Shown: positions 1-12,810 of the stretch, one piece after another | How the letters are laid out: each line of letters starts with the position of its first letter | Position numbering within the stretch: the first letter of the stretch is position 1 | Source of the DNA: Suillus spraguei | Taxonomy: Eukaryota; Basidiomycota; Agaricomycetes; Boletales; Suillaceae | Direction: 5' to 3' | NCBI GenBank assembly: GCA_016800925.1 | Contig: JABCPU010000027.1 | Location: 62,001-126,000 of the forward strand | DNA length: 64,000 nt | The notes under the pieces: generated by a model | What the model was told of the DNA's origin: nothing | The model's database searches: none | Seen by the model: the letters and a program-made list of their open reading frames with translations, nothing else | Position numbers and translations under genes: made by a program

Positions 1-755
1 CCCACCAGTACCCTTACCCGTGACCCACGCGGGTTACTCATACCTGCAGAACCCTAGCGCCTTCTCCTTCACCCCAAATAAATTGGTTTGGACTCGGCCA
101 TTTGCTGTACAGCCTGTACTAACGCCTCGTTAATCAATAATTGATGCAATAGGTACCGGTAGAACTTACTGCAGTTTTTTTCTCTTGGAATATGTGAACC
201 CACTGTCCTGCTATGAGACGATAAGGTAGGGAGCGGGCGCGCTAGATAACAAGGTAAATCTCAGTCTATTGAAAAGAACTGAGATGTTTTTGCGCTTGAG
301 CGCCTACTGTAAGGTGAGTGGAATAGCAACGAAAAATAAAACTAATCAAACGGCATATTTCGTAGCGAAACGAAATCAAACGGCATATTGCACAGCGTAA
401 CGACGTCGTCACGCTGGCACACGCTATTGGCCATTCTGGCCTTGCACTCGGACCACTCTTATCTCTTCTCGCTCGTACCTATCTCGGATCCTTCGGATTC
501 CAACACCCACTTGTCAACACAACGCGCCAAGTACATAAATGCAAACAAGTCATGAAAATTTTCTAAAAAAGTAGCGCCAACAAATGTGTGAATTTACTGA
601 TAGGCTGAAGGGTATTACTCGGGTTACTAGGGGTTGCCTCCTTGAGTTCAGCCCTTCAGGCCTCAGGGTTCAATTTACTGGCCGCCATAAGTGCTTCATG
701 ACGCCGCAGGTACAGGGTGTACTAGTACATGCCAAATCCCCCATTTCTGTCGTCC

Positions 756-2769
756 ATGTCCACACCCCTCCCAAGTGATGAAACTAAAATACAAGTTTCC
801 GACAGTGCTTTGCAACCCGTCAAAAGCACTGGCGATCCCAATCATGCCAACAGCTTAGACTCGTCTGATTTTCCCGAGGGTGGTGCAACAGCTTGGGGTA
901 CAGTGCTAGGAGCGTAAGTGTTTTTAAATTCTTATTGTTGCATATTCGTAATCAAACATCGTCAAGTTTTTTAATACAATTCTGTGGTGCCGGGTAAATT
1001 GACTCAGTATTTACGGACCAAATTCCGCTAATCACTTTCTAGATATTCCACCTCCTATGGCGTCTTCCAGGGTAAGGTCCGGTGAATTGTTTTACAGAAC
1101 AAGTTGAACATCACGGCGATACACAGACTTTTATGCCCAAACTTATCTGACCAATTGTACACCATCTGCAATCGCGTCAGTGAGCTCTAGACTTGAGCTG
1201 TTTCGTTACTACCAATGCTTACAATGGTACAGCTGGATAGGAAGTGTTAATGCATTATTGCTAACGTCAGTCGGTCTCGTGTCAGGAAGGTTGCTTGACC
1301 GAGGTGCATTGTATGTGTACAGGCAGTTCACGCAGTATCAGTGTTCCTGATCGTACATTCAGCTATCATGTGATGAAAATTGGCTGTCTCCTCCAGTGTC
1401 TCTTCCTCTTTATGCTGTCACTAGCGAAACCGAATGGATATTATCAAGTAGATCTGGTTTTGTCCGCTGCATATCCCAATTGACAACAATATCAGATCTT
1501 CCTTTCTCAAGGTATAGGTTCCGGGGTTGCAATAGGCCTTACACATGTTCCCTCTATTGCCGTGGTATCTCATCACTTCCAGCGACGTAGACCTCTCGCG
1601 ATGGGATTCGTCGTTGCAGGAGCGTCGATGGGTTCAATCTTGCAGCCGATCATGCTCAACCACCTCATCAATGGAAGTCTTGGATTTGCAAATGGTGTCC
1701 GTGCTAGCGCTGGCATGATCAGCGGCTTACTTCTCATAGCATATCCTCTGATGCGCACAAAGGCTTCCACCGAAACCCCAGGCCGTTAGCTACACTCGTA
1801 TTTTACAAAACTCGTTGAGAGACTGTGCTTATGTTTGTGCGTGTTTATGGTGAGTGAGCAACACTTGGTGGCGTGAACTTTCAAACGGTATCCACTGCCT
1901 AGGGGGATTACTTTCGAAGTCGGATTTCTTTTCATATCATTTTATCTCCAATTAGACTCCCGCATGCACGGCCTTAGCAAGGGATTTTCGTTTTATTCGG
2001 TACGTGTCCCTGACATCAACTAAGAAGGAATCATTTAGTGCTATCTTAATAGCTTACAATCTTCAATTCTGGTTCTCTTATTGGAAGACTTACCGTCGGT
2101 GCTGTCTCCTCCTACGTGGGCGTCCCGAATGCGATCATCGGCTGCTCGTTCATATCGTCCGCCTTAATATTTTCAATGATTGGCTTGCGCTCGGCAGCAA
2201 GCGTAGCACTGATAGGTATTAGCTATGGTTTTTTTTCTGGAGGTTGTGCGTAGACTCTTGACCCACCTCCAACGCTCACTAAGTGTCAACTCAGGCACAG
2301 CATTAAGTTCCCCGTTGGTATCATATCTGACCCCCGAAATGTCAGATATTGGGTAATTGCTTGGCACATTGGTTTCGGTTCACGCTGACAAGTTGTTCAA
2401 GCGCTCGAACGGGAATATTGTTTGCAACATCTGGTAAGTCCGTGCATTTAAATCCAGTAACGTTCTGACCTGCGTCCACAGGTATTGGATCACTTTTAGG
2501 TATCTGTGCTGCTGGCTTTTCTCGACCGTCACTTACCTTCAGCTTAGGTGCTCCGATTTGCGGGGCTATCCTGACCTCAGATTACATCTGGTGGAAGCCT
2601 GCTGTCTTTGCTGGGGTGAGTGGATCATATGAAGCGGTGTTTTTTTTTCGGCTGACAAGCTGCCTAGGGTGTTGCGACTGCCGGAAGCATTTTACTCGCA
2701 TCCATAAAGTTCATATCAAAGACCTGTCCAAAGACTGCAAGCGTCTGCACCAAGGAAACCACTGTTTGA
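756..2769 (+). pseudogene. MFS monocarboxylate-permease-like gene, copy 1 (one frameshift)
   Basis: Major facilitator superfamily protein of the fungal monocarboxylate transporter type, expected in a membrane. The acidic N-terminus leads to a Gly-rich GATAWGTVLGA segment where the family has its first membrane helix. About ten exons can be chained with introns of roughly 45-60 nt: YSTSYGVFQ, DFYAQTYLTN, WIGSVNALLLTSVG, a KPNGYYQ segment, FLSQGIGSG, QRRRPLAMG, NGVRASAGMISGLLLIAY, GRLTVGAVSSYVG and a DYIWWKPAVFAG segment near the end. These follow the family order. At about 1758-1761 the copy has one extra A relative to copy 2, which turns the ...LMRTRLPPKP frame into a stop within a dozen codons. 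All other exons look open, so the lesion may be recent or an assembly error. Start chosen at 756; an in-frame ATG at 729 is possible. Confidence 0.8.
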
Positions 2770-2900
2770 TCCATTGTACAAAAATCATATACATCCTTCA
2801 TCCTTCCTTCAAGTATCGACATTTGTATCATCAGAGTCGATTATTGCAGCCTCCGCTCCAACTCTCAGGCTGTAGGACATTAATTTCTGCCTGAAGTTTA

Positions 2901-4235
2901 CTAGATAGTCCCACGAGTCCGTGTGTCCCAAGAGTCCGCGCATCGACTCTAGCACACGCAATTCTGCACGAAATCCTTATATATGTTGCATATGTGTTTT
3001 CCCTAACATAATGCATAGTTCCATCTTTTTTAAAAAAGAAATTCGAAGTAGATCTCGTCCTGTGGTCAACTTATTGGTGCTGGAGGCTAGTTTTGTGCAT
3101 CTAAGGCTCGCTCTGAAGGTCAGATCACCACATAAAATTCTGGAATATGGTATGATTGTTATACATGATGAGAGAATACTAAAACAAATTTCTCCGGGGC
3201 TACATGCTTGTCAGAATCATCTGCAATAAAAGAAATATGCTCCAGACGTGACAATCTGTCCAAAGCGTTACATTGAGACTGTGTAGATCAAAACTCCGCA
3301 ATGCCGAAGAGCGGCACAAAAACACCAATCTGCTGCATGGTCAAGTCCAAACAGCTGCGCCAGAACCCAACAAGGAAAAGTCCATAAGGCGTGTGCAGAG
3401 CTTTGGGAAGATCTGGTAATACACCAAACATCAGGAGAACAGTGGCTTACTATAGTATTTTTTATGGCTGTCTCCCTTGTTGATGAAAATGCTGCGCTCA
3501 GGCCAGCCGAGTCACTTCCAGAGTTGAGCGTCCCGCGATCCATAGTCGACTCGATGACTTGCAGTATTCAACGGGCTCATCCTCATCCACTACTCCCCAT
3601 TCTGTTCCTGCGCTATCAATCCCCTCTCGACTGTTTATTCTGGCGTTGCACATACTTTACTTCCTCTTGGACACCCACATCACCCATTCTCTGCTCAGCA
3701 TAATTTATATCATGCACCCAATAATACACACTATCATATGATTTCCCATCATTCTTTGCACAATTATCATATACCTGCGCAAGCTCATTCATGTGCACCT
3801 CATTTTTCACCCTAGTTACTCTACTAAGTCTTTAACTCGAGATTTGGGATACAATAAACGGTCACATAATCAGTTCAATAGCATTGATTTCACATTTCTG
3901 CCGCTTCATACAGATTATGTCGAGTGCCATTGCCTCTAACTATGTCCCCAACGCACAACTTCTGTACAAACGGTGCTGACACTGCGGAGTGCAAATAGGC
4001 ATTGCGGCAGACGTGTGACTTGGTGTGACAAAGTGCGCGAACTCTAGGGAAAATGCACTTTCTGCGCGGTAACCCTCCGCTGGACTCAACACGTCAAGTT
4101 TCGAAAGAAAAACTAGCAGATGTTGTACCTTAGAGTTCAGTCTATCGGACCGTCAAAGAATTAAGTCTTTATGTCTATGCGTTGTGGAGTAATAGAGGTT
4201 GCGCCAAAAATGCGCGAACTCCCGTGGACATCTAG
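2901..4235. mobile_element. Tc1/mariner-type insertion without recognisable transposase
   Basis: This 1335-bp block is present in copy 1 of the duplication and absent in copy 2, whose uninterrupted site is at 42893-42894. It is flanked by TA on both sides (2899-2900 and 4236-4237), and the empty site has a single TA. The ends form an imperfect inverted repeat: CTAGATAGTCCCACGAG on the left, CTAGATGTCCACGGGAG on the complement of the right, with a GAGTYCGCGCAT motif further in on both sides. TA duplication is the hallmark of the Tc1/mariner/pogo superfamily. I see no DDE/D transposase in any frame, so it is probably non-autonomous. Confidence 0.7.
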
Positions 4236-4663
4236 TATCACTGCTATCCATTTTGCTTCTATACGTAAATTTAAACACACTTGCTGTACGAGCCTAATGT
4301 AACATACCTTGGCAGGCACCGAGGTATGCATAGTCTGTTCTCATGCAAAACGGATATGTAGAAATGACAGCGCGAAATGCAACACACGGTCACGACGTTG
4401 TTGACTCTTGTTTGTGCGTCTGTACTGCGCTAAGCCACCAGCGCGTGTCAGTACAATAGTGAAATTAAATTCTCTGGCATTCAGATATGTCGCAGATCCT
4501 TTCAACAGAACCACCCGTTCGTTTTAGTACTTACAATGAACCTTCGTACTCCACATCAGCTCAGTGACCTTGCAGACACCCAATCTGTGCGTGCACCGTC
4601 ATGAAATCGTTCCAGTAGATAAAACAATGGAAGGTCGCTTGTCATGAATAATAGGATAAGTGT

Positions 4664-5884
4664 TCAATCCTCAAGCTGGAGATCCCCATACGGCTTTGCC
4701 CTGAAGTAGGACTCTTCGAAGTGATGAACACGTACAAAACCATCTTCTCCGCCAGAAGCATAGCTCATGCCAGCCGGATGAACAGCAATCCTGGCGATTG
4801 AATCACAGATGAAAAACATTGAAAAGAAATAAAACTAGAGGAACTAACGTGTTGATGGGTCCGAAATGACCCTTTACTCTGCCAACCCCCTCCTCAAAGA
4901 CCTTGTGCCAGAAACGGGTTTCAAATTTGCCTTGCCGCAGCGAAGTACTCGTAACCTGCATCGCTTCCTGACCACCACCTACTAGAACCTGTGCATGTAT
5001 TTGTTATGAGCAAGATCTAAAAGACGGATAATCGACCTACGTATGGTTTATTGGGTACTAGGGCTGCACTGTTCAAAGGCGTCTCTGTTGTAAAGGTTTT
5101 GAGTACTCGAAGTGTTTTTGTGTCGTGTATCTAGGCCGATAGCATATTATAAACAAAACGTCCGAGGCACCGGTAACGAGAGACTCACCCGAGCAGTTTT
5201 GTCTTTGCTACTTGTTACGAAGTAGCTGCGATCGGTGGACAATTGCAAATCGGTGACGACGTCCATGTGCGCACGTTCGTTGTTGAGAACTTCTGTCCCA
5301 GTTACGACATCAAAAAGAGCGATCTTTCCGGACTCGTGACCAGTTATGATCAGGTTTGGTGTGTATGTGAATGCGCAAACGGTGGCCTTGGACCCTATGG
5401 GACTGAACATATGTTCTGGTTCTAGTGATTCTGGAGGGGCAGTGATGTATCAGGAATGATCAAGAGTAGTATTGCCATCTCACTCACGAGCCGTTCCATC
5501 TCCATCATGGTTCAGCTTGAACACTCGTATAACACATTGATGACCCATGCGTTGCTCAGTAATGCAAACGACACGTTCGTCATCGTCACTAAATGCCACA
5601 CGCTTCACGGCTGTTGGGAACTCCCAAACGTATAAACATTTGCCGTCAGATACGTTCCACAGACGTAGTTCATTATCAGCAGATCCAGAGACAAGAAATC
5701 TTGATTGTGCTGCCAGATATCGGTCAATATCAGTAAGACCATGGCATAGAAGGAAAAAAGTTCTTACAGTCGATGTCGATTGTCCATACTGTCCCATTGT
5801 GGCCCTCGTATGTGCCTAGGCGTTCACCATTGTGTGAGAACCAAACGTTGATGATATGGTCTTTTGAGCATGAGAAAAGTAACT
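4664..5884 (-). pseudogene. TIF34: eIF3 subunit i (TIF34-like) WD40 gene, copy 1, 5'-truncated
   Basis: eIF3i is the WD40 beta-propeller subunit of translation initiation factor 3. Six exons can be read: 5884-5768, 5709-5488, 5430-5189, 5130-5041, 4988-4849 and 4790-4664. They give WD motifs such as [59 protein letters not shown] and SSKDKTARIHD, then the family C-terminus [12 protein letters not shown]...[12 protein letters not shown]. About 312 codons remain of a usual ~330. The first ~25 codons, present in copy 2, are missing because homology stops at 5884 and unrelated sequence follows. Splice sites and frame are otherwise intact. One residue differs from the usual [12 protein letters not shown] (EEG here; copy 2 keeps EEE). 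Without a start codon it is called a pseudogene. Confidence 0.88.
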
Positions 5885-6322
5885 TAGGGACAGCGAAATT
5901 CGAAATTCGAATCATGTGACTCACCCCATCCGGGAGACGCCGGGTCAAAGTGTTAGCATCAGCATTACCATTCTTGCGCTATCCTTATCTTGCACCTTCG
6001 ATCCATGCGTGTCACTCACTTCTGACTTCTTGCACCATACGAACTTTACCGCACATCCTCCGGTTCATTACCTAAGCGTTTCCGTTGCGTACTTTACATT
6101 GTCGTGTTCTTGACAATCACTGAGGTGTGTATGCTCGTATCTCGCATCTTGTATCTACACTCACTGATGCACACTTAGCTCTTCCCTAGGTACTTTGCTA
6201 ATAGTATTGTTCTTGACAATCACTGAGCTCTTTGCTAGTGTATACAAAGCACGGATAACATACAGTAAGACATATTAGTTTTAATAGTACTATCATCGTC
6301 CCCTGTATATACTTGCCTTGTA
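5885..6322. other. Non-coding junction between duplication copy 1 and Harbinger remnant
   Basis: No gene seen. A 20-bp exact repeat (TGTTCTTGACAATCACTGAG) occurs at 6105-6124 and 6208-6227. This stretch replaces the 5' end of eIF3i and leads into the Harbinger transposase start. Confidence 0.5.
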
Positions 6323-6589
6323 ATGGATCCTGTTGCCGTCGCCCAACATGCCTACAATCCCAATCTAGAAACACATGCCCTAATACTCAAGCGCAAAGCC
6401 CGAGAGCAGGGAAAACTTCACCATCGTCATTTCATGTTGCTTATCACTTGTATAGTGGCTCAAGTATCAGCCCTGTATTACAGTCTCCTTGAAACCCCCC
6501 AGGAAAAAATACCATACCACACCTCTGCTTTGACAGGCCATGCTTGGGTTGTGGAACTCATGACAGGTCATCCAGACAGGATCTGGCAT
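6323..6589 (+). pseudogene. PIF/Harbinger transposase, N-terminal piece
   Basis: The ORF opens at ATG 6323 and contains YHTSALTGHAWVVELMTGHP, the conserved N-terminal block of agaricomycete Harbinger-type DDE transposases (usual form: HTS.LSGH.WV.ELL.GHP.RI). It is open up to DRIWH at 6589. The next bases belong to the inserted KDZ element and add a few foreign codons before a stop. Joining codon 6587-6589 directly to 16282 restores the reading frame into the second piece, so the gene was cut by the insertion and not merely eroded. Confidence 0.8.
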
Positions 6590-6720
6590 CACAAGTCCCT
6601 GTAGGGTTGATGCATCAAGTCTGTTAGTTTTCAGTAATAGGTAATGCATCAACTCTGTACATTACAAAGCCTCACAATGCATTGGTGATGCATTAGAACA
6701 TGCTAACTATCAGACTTGAG
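6590..6720. repeat. KDZ element left end with GATGCAT motifs
   Basis: TTGATGCATCA, TAATGCATCA, CAATGCATT and TGATGCATTA occur within about 110 bp. The same motif clusters at the other end of the element (16150-16260), as expected for subterminal transposase-binding sites. Function is inferred from position only. Confidence 0.5.
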
Positions 6721-6875
6721 TACCTTGTGTAGTACTATACTTTGCTCTTCCCCCGGCCGGTTATTAACCCCGGTAACTTCAAGACGGTAACTTTGAGACT
6801 GGCAACTTCATTCATCAGTGATGTAATACAAGGTACACTACATAGGTACCAACAGTAGACAGAAAATCCGAAGCA

Positions 6876-9800
6876 TCAGGGCATATTACCCAGGATCGGT
6901 AACATGGCAGTCGGATTGCCCAGTATATCTTGTGGAGAAATAAATGGGGCCCATATGCTGCGAAAACGGGCAGCGAGGCGATGGCAAATATTGGCTTGCT
7001 GCGATGCATAAGCATGTAGGCCTTCATCCCGGGCAGCAGCCTCACAGCGGGCAGCAGTTCCTGGTTCTTCTCCATTGCAGGGGGCGGACTTGTAGACCTG
7101 GAGGACTCCCTGCCCTTCCCACCAATTTGCCTGCCAATTAAAAAATTGCAGGACCCGGCGCATCTCCTCCTGGAGAAGATCTACTTCTTCAGCCCAACAA
7201 AGCGCCCTAGCACGGGATTTACACCATTCGATGCGAACACCTAGCAAATACTGAGATTAATTCCACCCAAACGAAAAAAATCAAAATGAAGCCTTACCAT
7301 TGACATCCCCACCATCTGCACAGCCGTCCACACTGTCCATCATCCAAATCCATGTTAGCCTTCGCCTTCCCTCTCCCTGAGTGGCAAATGGATCAATGAG
7401 TGGCTTCACATCGTCATCAGAGAGGTCCTGCAACCGCCCGCGCCAATCTACTTTCTCCAGAATGGGTGCGAGACGTTTGAGCGCCCCCCATGAGGTCCTA
7501 TAGCGCTTCACGCAGGCCGCCTGCCTGGCATGTACACATGTGAGTGCATTTTGAGCCCGAGTGTTGGCCCCTTGGCCTCAAATCCACTCTCTCTTGAAAT
7601 TTAAGAGGGAGCAGTGTACACGGAGGCACTGCCTAAGTTCTTCTAAAGCATCATGAGCTTGCACAAACTGCAACTCCCACTCGATATGCTGGAGGTGGGG
7701 ATTGCAAGCATTGCCATTCAATGCAGACGGAAGCCACAGTTTTATGAGCTCAGCATTATCGAGATCACTGGTTGCTGACGTGGTGACAAGCACTTGCACC
7801 GATGGCACATACAGAAGTTGGGTCTGCCTCCATGAGCCAATCTTTTGACGAAGAGAAATCCTTGTGCAGAGGACACTCAATTTCTGTGTATCTGTGGCAT
7901 GAACGCCCAGATTGTCGGCTACGACCTTCAAACGCTGTCTTGTAGAAACTTTTAGCGTGGTAAGGGAGACACAGGCTAATCACTCACTGTTCTTCTTTGA
8001 GGTCCATACCTGATGCAACGAGTACACTTGGCGATACGTCAGGGTGAAGTGAAAGATCTACACCACACTCGAGCTCCTCGGCCTCGAGCTGGGCCAAACT
8101 CAAGCGTGCACTGGCTTGTGTAATTGCTGGTCGATATATTAAGTAGGGTACACCAAAGAGATATCAAACCAAACTTACTGATGCCTTTCGGCTCTAATGG
8201 GTTGGTAACTGTCGTATCGTTCGGGTTTTCCTCCCATGCCTCCATTTCAGCCTTCCAGGCCATGTGGTTTTCAGAAGAAATGATGCTATCAAACTCCTCG
8301 AAAGCAGCACCATGTTCGGCCTTTTCTGTCTGAGCTTCTTTTATCTTGAGCAAGAGCAATGATCCTAAGACCAACTCTATCAGTTTTCACGCATGTAATA
8401 CCACACAACTAGAGCTCACCAAGTCCAACCACTTTCTTCCAGTTCCAGTCGCCGAAATGGTCGTCTAGTGTGTCTCAACAACATCCTGGACCCATAGCCT
8501 TCGTGCTTGAAGCTACAGGATTGATATTGGACCAGCCTCACTCTGGTGCCTCGCCATCTGTGCGCCCCACAAAGCGAGTAAAGTTGAACGAAAAAATGGT
8601 TTGGCACTTGGAGATGTGCGCAGGGAGATGAAACTTAGGCACAAAAAAACGGATCGTCCTCGCAACATAATTCAAGTGGTGTGAAGGCGGCAAAGACAGC
8701 ATGCGCGACAAAAGATGCTTGTGCCATTGGCAAGCAATGTCATATGACACATTCAAGGCATCCACCGTCGAGTGTCATAGTGATGAGAAAAACAAATAAT
8801 CCATGTTCAAGTACCTGATTGTGTTTGTCAGATCAGATCATAAAATCAGTGAGAAAACACACTTCTCTCCCTTTTGAAGGTCGCTGACTCCATTGGGATG
8901 CTTCATATTATGACGTGCGCAATCAACAGTACCCACTCCCATTGCCGCAAGTCCTTGAGACGATTTGGTTTCTGCCATATTCACGGCATTATGGTTCAAG
9001 CATGTGCTTTTCTGTAAGTTAGAATGGTCAGATGGCATCTTGATGCAAGCGGTGAAGAAACATACCTCTTGTACGTCTCCAATCCTGTCCAAGATGTAAG
9101 ACTTGTAAGATTTCTCCTCTATGAAATAAGCCCAACCTTGTGAAAGGCTGGGATCAGTCTCGTCGGATGACACGACACGTCTTTTCAGACGAAAGTTGGC
9201 ATCAATCGCTAGAAAAAGACCATAAAGCCAACTGGGACATGATCAGCGCTCCCGACCACCTTGTGATATACATCGGACTCACCCTTTGGCCTTCGGGGCA
9301 TCTTGCCAATCATCTGGGAGATTTTTCCCAGGTTGCGGACATGCAGGGCATAGCACAGCACACTGACCCTCTGAAGTACCTGCCACACCACTTGGATCAT
9401 GGCCATGACCTGAGCATTTTAACATCACTAAATGAAGCCATTGACGAATCATGCGCATGAAAGATTCATAACGGTCCTGAAGCGACAGTGTGAACTGAGA
9501 AATTAACACTTAGAGAGATTAAAACTTACCTTTTGTCGCGTCAAGCCCGTGTTGTCTGTTAAACAAACCAGTGAATGATAAAACTTGTATGCAGAGGTCT
9601 TTGATTCAAAGGATAGGACATGATAGTGATGAAGAACATGAAATGTTGTGGCCGATCGTGGATCAGTAGAAGTTGATGGATGCCAACCAGCGCACAATAG
9701 TTGCTTGGTATGTGTCTGGGAGATCGTGCAACCACAGAAGTCCAGCCCAATCTCATGTACGCCATTTGTGTCAATGAGAACAAATTCATCATTGAATGCT

Positions 9801-10654
9801 TTCTTTGGAAGAATACACCATTTGCCAATTGTATGACCAAGCTGTACGCGAAGACCCATAGTTTTCAATGAAATGCGCTGAAAAAATTGACCAGTCCATT
9901 CCTAGGAGGCTAATGAGCGATCAGGACTTTCACAGCTAAGAAATAAAGCTGACCTCTATACGATGAGTAGGCAACCATATGTGATACTGGATGATACAGA
10001 GACCACAGTATAATTGTGAATCTAAGCAGTCCTGACACCGATATCGAGGGGGAGTCGATGTTGGACATGGACATCCAGGACACACATCAGAAGTGTAACC
10101 TCCGCATCCCTCGTGCCACAGCAGTTCCACCAGAAATAAATCGCGTTCATTCATCCAGATGAGAAGGGGGTCGTCCTAAGGTTTCATTCAATGGGAGCAA
10201 TCACTTATCACTAAATTAAACATACCGCGGGCATTCGCTTGCGCCCTGGTGTATTCTCTGAATTGTCTAGTAGTACAAATGGATCTGGTTCTCCGAAATC
10301 ATATGAAAGATCACAGAAATCCTCTCCTGGAACAGCAGATTGATTGTCAGGTTCATAAGATGGTGATACAGACATGGTTCCCCGGATTTGCTGCCTAGAA
10401 ACCTTCAAAATGCCATCTCAGCAGGACGAAAATGTGAAAGAGGCGTGGATTGGTGCTTGGGAACGCTGGTTGGGTGGTGTATAGTGGTTTAGTCGAGCTC
10501 GTTTTCGGCTTGGGTTTGATTGCCCATGCCCACGGCTGTTGATCTGGCGGAAGGTCCACGGAAGAGGTGCGGCCTGAATAGTTTGCAAGGAAGGACCTGA
10601 TGATTCATTGTTGGCACTTGTGCTAGCCCACATTCCAGTTGACTGATTCAACAT
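6876..10654 (-). pseudogene. KDZ-family transposase with CxC2-like zinc cluster
   Basis: Multi-exon transposase read in family order from 10654 down. It has a basic N-terminal segment (KRARLNHYTPP) and a cysteine cluster (CPGCPCPT...RYRCQDC...YCGLCIIQYHIWLPTHRIE) of CxC2 type. Then come the IGKWCILP/DTNGVHEIGLDFCGC region, the CPACPQPGKNLP block and the catalytic core with AIDANFRLK, VSYDIACQWHKHLL and GRTDGE, matching the expected D, D and E positions. A helical C-terminal region follows (IEWCKSRARALCWAEEVDLL). Damage: in-frame TGA at 8538-8540 and at 8475-8477, both where the family has Arg, consistent with CGA-to-TGA; and a stop near 10418 in the N-terminal segment. Splice sites otherwise look plausible. 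Starts at or near 10654. Confidence 0.85.
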
Positions 10655-11964
10655 TGCAATGGCTGGCTGCAGAACTTTTCGTTTCGAAACTTCTCATGCC
10701 AGAAAGACCGGGATCCAACGCAACACGAACAAGACCATATGCCATTGATAAAACTCTACAGAACAACTAAAATAGTGCCCAGGGTTCCACCATCTCCACT
10801 TTGCCCTGATCAATAGCCTCCCAAAGCAGCCTCTCCCCAATTGCGATGGAGACTGCATTATTGATCTGGATGGAAGACGGGATATGCAAGCCTTCAATGA
10901 AGAATGGTACCTGGGAGTGCATGATTGTTAGTGCAGGGACTGGAGAGGGACAGTACGTGCCCTCTATAATACCTCTATATAGACCTGCAAAGCGACATAT
11001 GTGTCTTGTGGGATCCGAACGTGTCTTGTGGGCATTTGACTTACTGAAATTGTCAAGATTCAGACACGAGGAGCCTGTTCAATACATTTAACACATATTA
11101 GACTTACCAGAAAAGAAACGGTGTGTTGGAGAGAAGCTCAAAGGTCTGAAACTGAGAAGCTTGAAGGTTCTGAAACTTGCATTTGAGTTGCTGAAAGTAG
11201 GAGAATAGGATGAACTTAGCCGTTGTTCACGGTGGTGTATAGATTACATAATATGGTCCAACCACTTATTTCGGTCCGACCATACAGTTCACAGCTGTAA
11301 GTATCAGTTATAATTGAAGCCATTCACCTACATGTCGCAGCTGAGGACCACCGTGATCCATGGAACAACAATGCAGTGATATGTTTACCTATATATGAGT
11401 CGCCATGTGTGGACAACAGCTCAGTTTTGCATCCAACTACTGGGTGGCGTCACGGTGTCACTTCATTCACACTGAATACTAACTTGAATGAATGCTAACA
11501 ACAGCTTGAATTCAGGGGAACTCGTTAATCCTCATGCTACATAGGTAAGTCTATGATGAAATTATCGCGAAAGCATGTCATGATGATGTATATATCACTC
11601 CCAGGCAGGTATCTTTAGTCCATTCCTCTGAGATAGCAAGTCTCTCTCGGACTTACTGTCTTACTGTGTTTTATGGTCCGACCATCTGCAGCATGAGTGC
11701 TTCCTAGGTGAGTCTACAATCATATTTATTGACAAAGGTATGTCATCATGATATATATACTACTCCCAGGTGTCTTTTGTCTATTCTTTCTGAGTATGCA
11801 AGTCTCACCCCGACTTATCATCTTACTGTATGTTTTACGGTCCGACCTTCACACCAATTGAAGACTTGTTGTTTGGGTCCAAATAGTGTAAGGGTCTATT
11901 TAAATGCTTTGTTCTTTTGCTCCTCACGATCCAAGGTTACTTTGCAGTCCCTCCATTTTTCACC
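10655..11964. promoter_or_regulatory. Divergent intergenic region of KDZ element with tandem repeat
   Basis: The space between the minus-strand transposase and the first plus-strand cargo gene. It contains a diverged direct repeat of about 150 bp (about 11541-11690 and 11704-11850). Each unit has AGGTRAGTCTA near its start, TGTCATSATGATRTATATA, ACTCCCAGG, GCAAGTCTC and a terminal TNTTTTAYGGTCCGACC motif. GGTCCGACC-type sequences also occur near 11271. Position suggests a shared bidirectional regulatory region; that is inference. Confidence 0.4.
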
Positions 11965-12654
11965 ATGGCACGCCCAACATTATACAAAACTCATCAGGCT
12001 AGACTACAAGCAGCGAGAGAAAAGCGCCGTCGTCATTATCAAAAGTAAGTGATGAAGTGACGGTATCTAGGAGTCAAGTTAACCAAAAGACTCCCCAGGT
12101 TTCGAGAGTCTATCCTGGCCAAGAGGTGTCAGTCACACAAAGAAAAAAAATCTCAAAGCAATGAACCTTCGGATGACAAAGACGAACCAATGTATGTACT
12201 GCGTAGACTTGGTTGTGTTAAGGTGTCTGACTTTTACATCAGCGAAACCTTACATGACTGCATTGCTACAGTTAAGTATGCCAAGGATGACTTCATGGCC
12301 TATGTGAAAAGTCCACGACGATTCTTCAACCTCCTCGTGGATGAGTACTCCAAAACGATGCCTGACCCCGAGTTACACCCTACCGCAAATGGAGACAAGT
12401 CTATATTCGAGCGCGCTATCACACGCTTGGAAGACTTCCTCGACCAAGCTAATCGCGGGCTTGATGGTATCCTTCAGATGTGTGGTGTGAGTGATGAGTG
12501 GCGTGCTGCGGATGGTGTCTGCAAGTTCATGAGGGAGATGATAGGGATGATCAAAGACATCTTGTTGCGTCTGGCAGAGGGTGGAGACAGTGAACTATCA
12601 ATCGCTTTCATGGGGAATGAGTTGTGGTACCAGGAGTACAAATTCCCCGTCTAG
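11965..12654 (+). CDS. KDZ-element cargo: basic N-terminal orphan protein
   Basis: Two exons: 11965-12044 and 12099-12654, joined by a 54-nt GT-AG intron that keeps the frame. The start MARPTLYKTHQARLQAAREK is highly basic and probably helical, a form common at the N-terminus of repeated agaricomycete orphan proteins. It continues with FRESILAKRCQSHKEKK and a mostly helical body (YISETLHDCIATVKYAKDDF; LEDFLDQANRGLDGILQMCG; MIGMIKDILLRLAE). About 211 residues, no stops. The basic start suggests nucleic-acid binding, but I recognise no enzymatic domain. It lies inside the KDZ transposon, divergent from the transposase. Confidence 0.6.
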
Positions 12655-12810
12655 TTAGTACATGCCCTGTAGAGCTTCTATCTTGGTTTGCAAGACCTCC
12701 AGAATACAATTACAGATGACAGTTTGAAGTGTAGGGGGGCTATGTGCAGATCTCTTTGCAAAGACATGTGCAGGCGCACGGCTCTGTGATTCAACTGCTC
12801 TCTTCTCACC

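Larger units (their letters stand above)
1..5884 (+). repeat. Segmental duplication, copy 1
   Basis: Bases 1-5884 align almost base for base with 40899-44511, in the same orientation. The unit carries an MFS permease gene and an eIF3i gene facing each other. Copy 1 has its own extra DNA: a 1335-bp insertion at 2901-4235 and a different block at about 183-515. Similarity ends abruptly at 5884 inside the eIF3i coding sequence. The left end is outside the window. It is either a real duplication separated by about 35 kb of transposons or two haplotypes joined in assembly. Confidence 0.9.

Noticed and set aside
584..778. Plus-strand ORF repeated at 41221 as a conserved small gene
   Set aside because: Its conservation is explained by the segmental duplication, and it overlaps the MFS start in another frame.
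3268..3543. Minus-strand ORF in the TA-flanked element as a transposase
   Set aside because: No DDE/D-type motif; composition not transposase-like.
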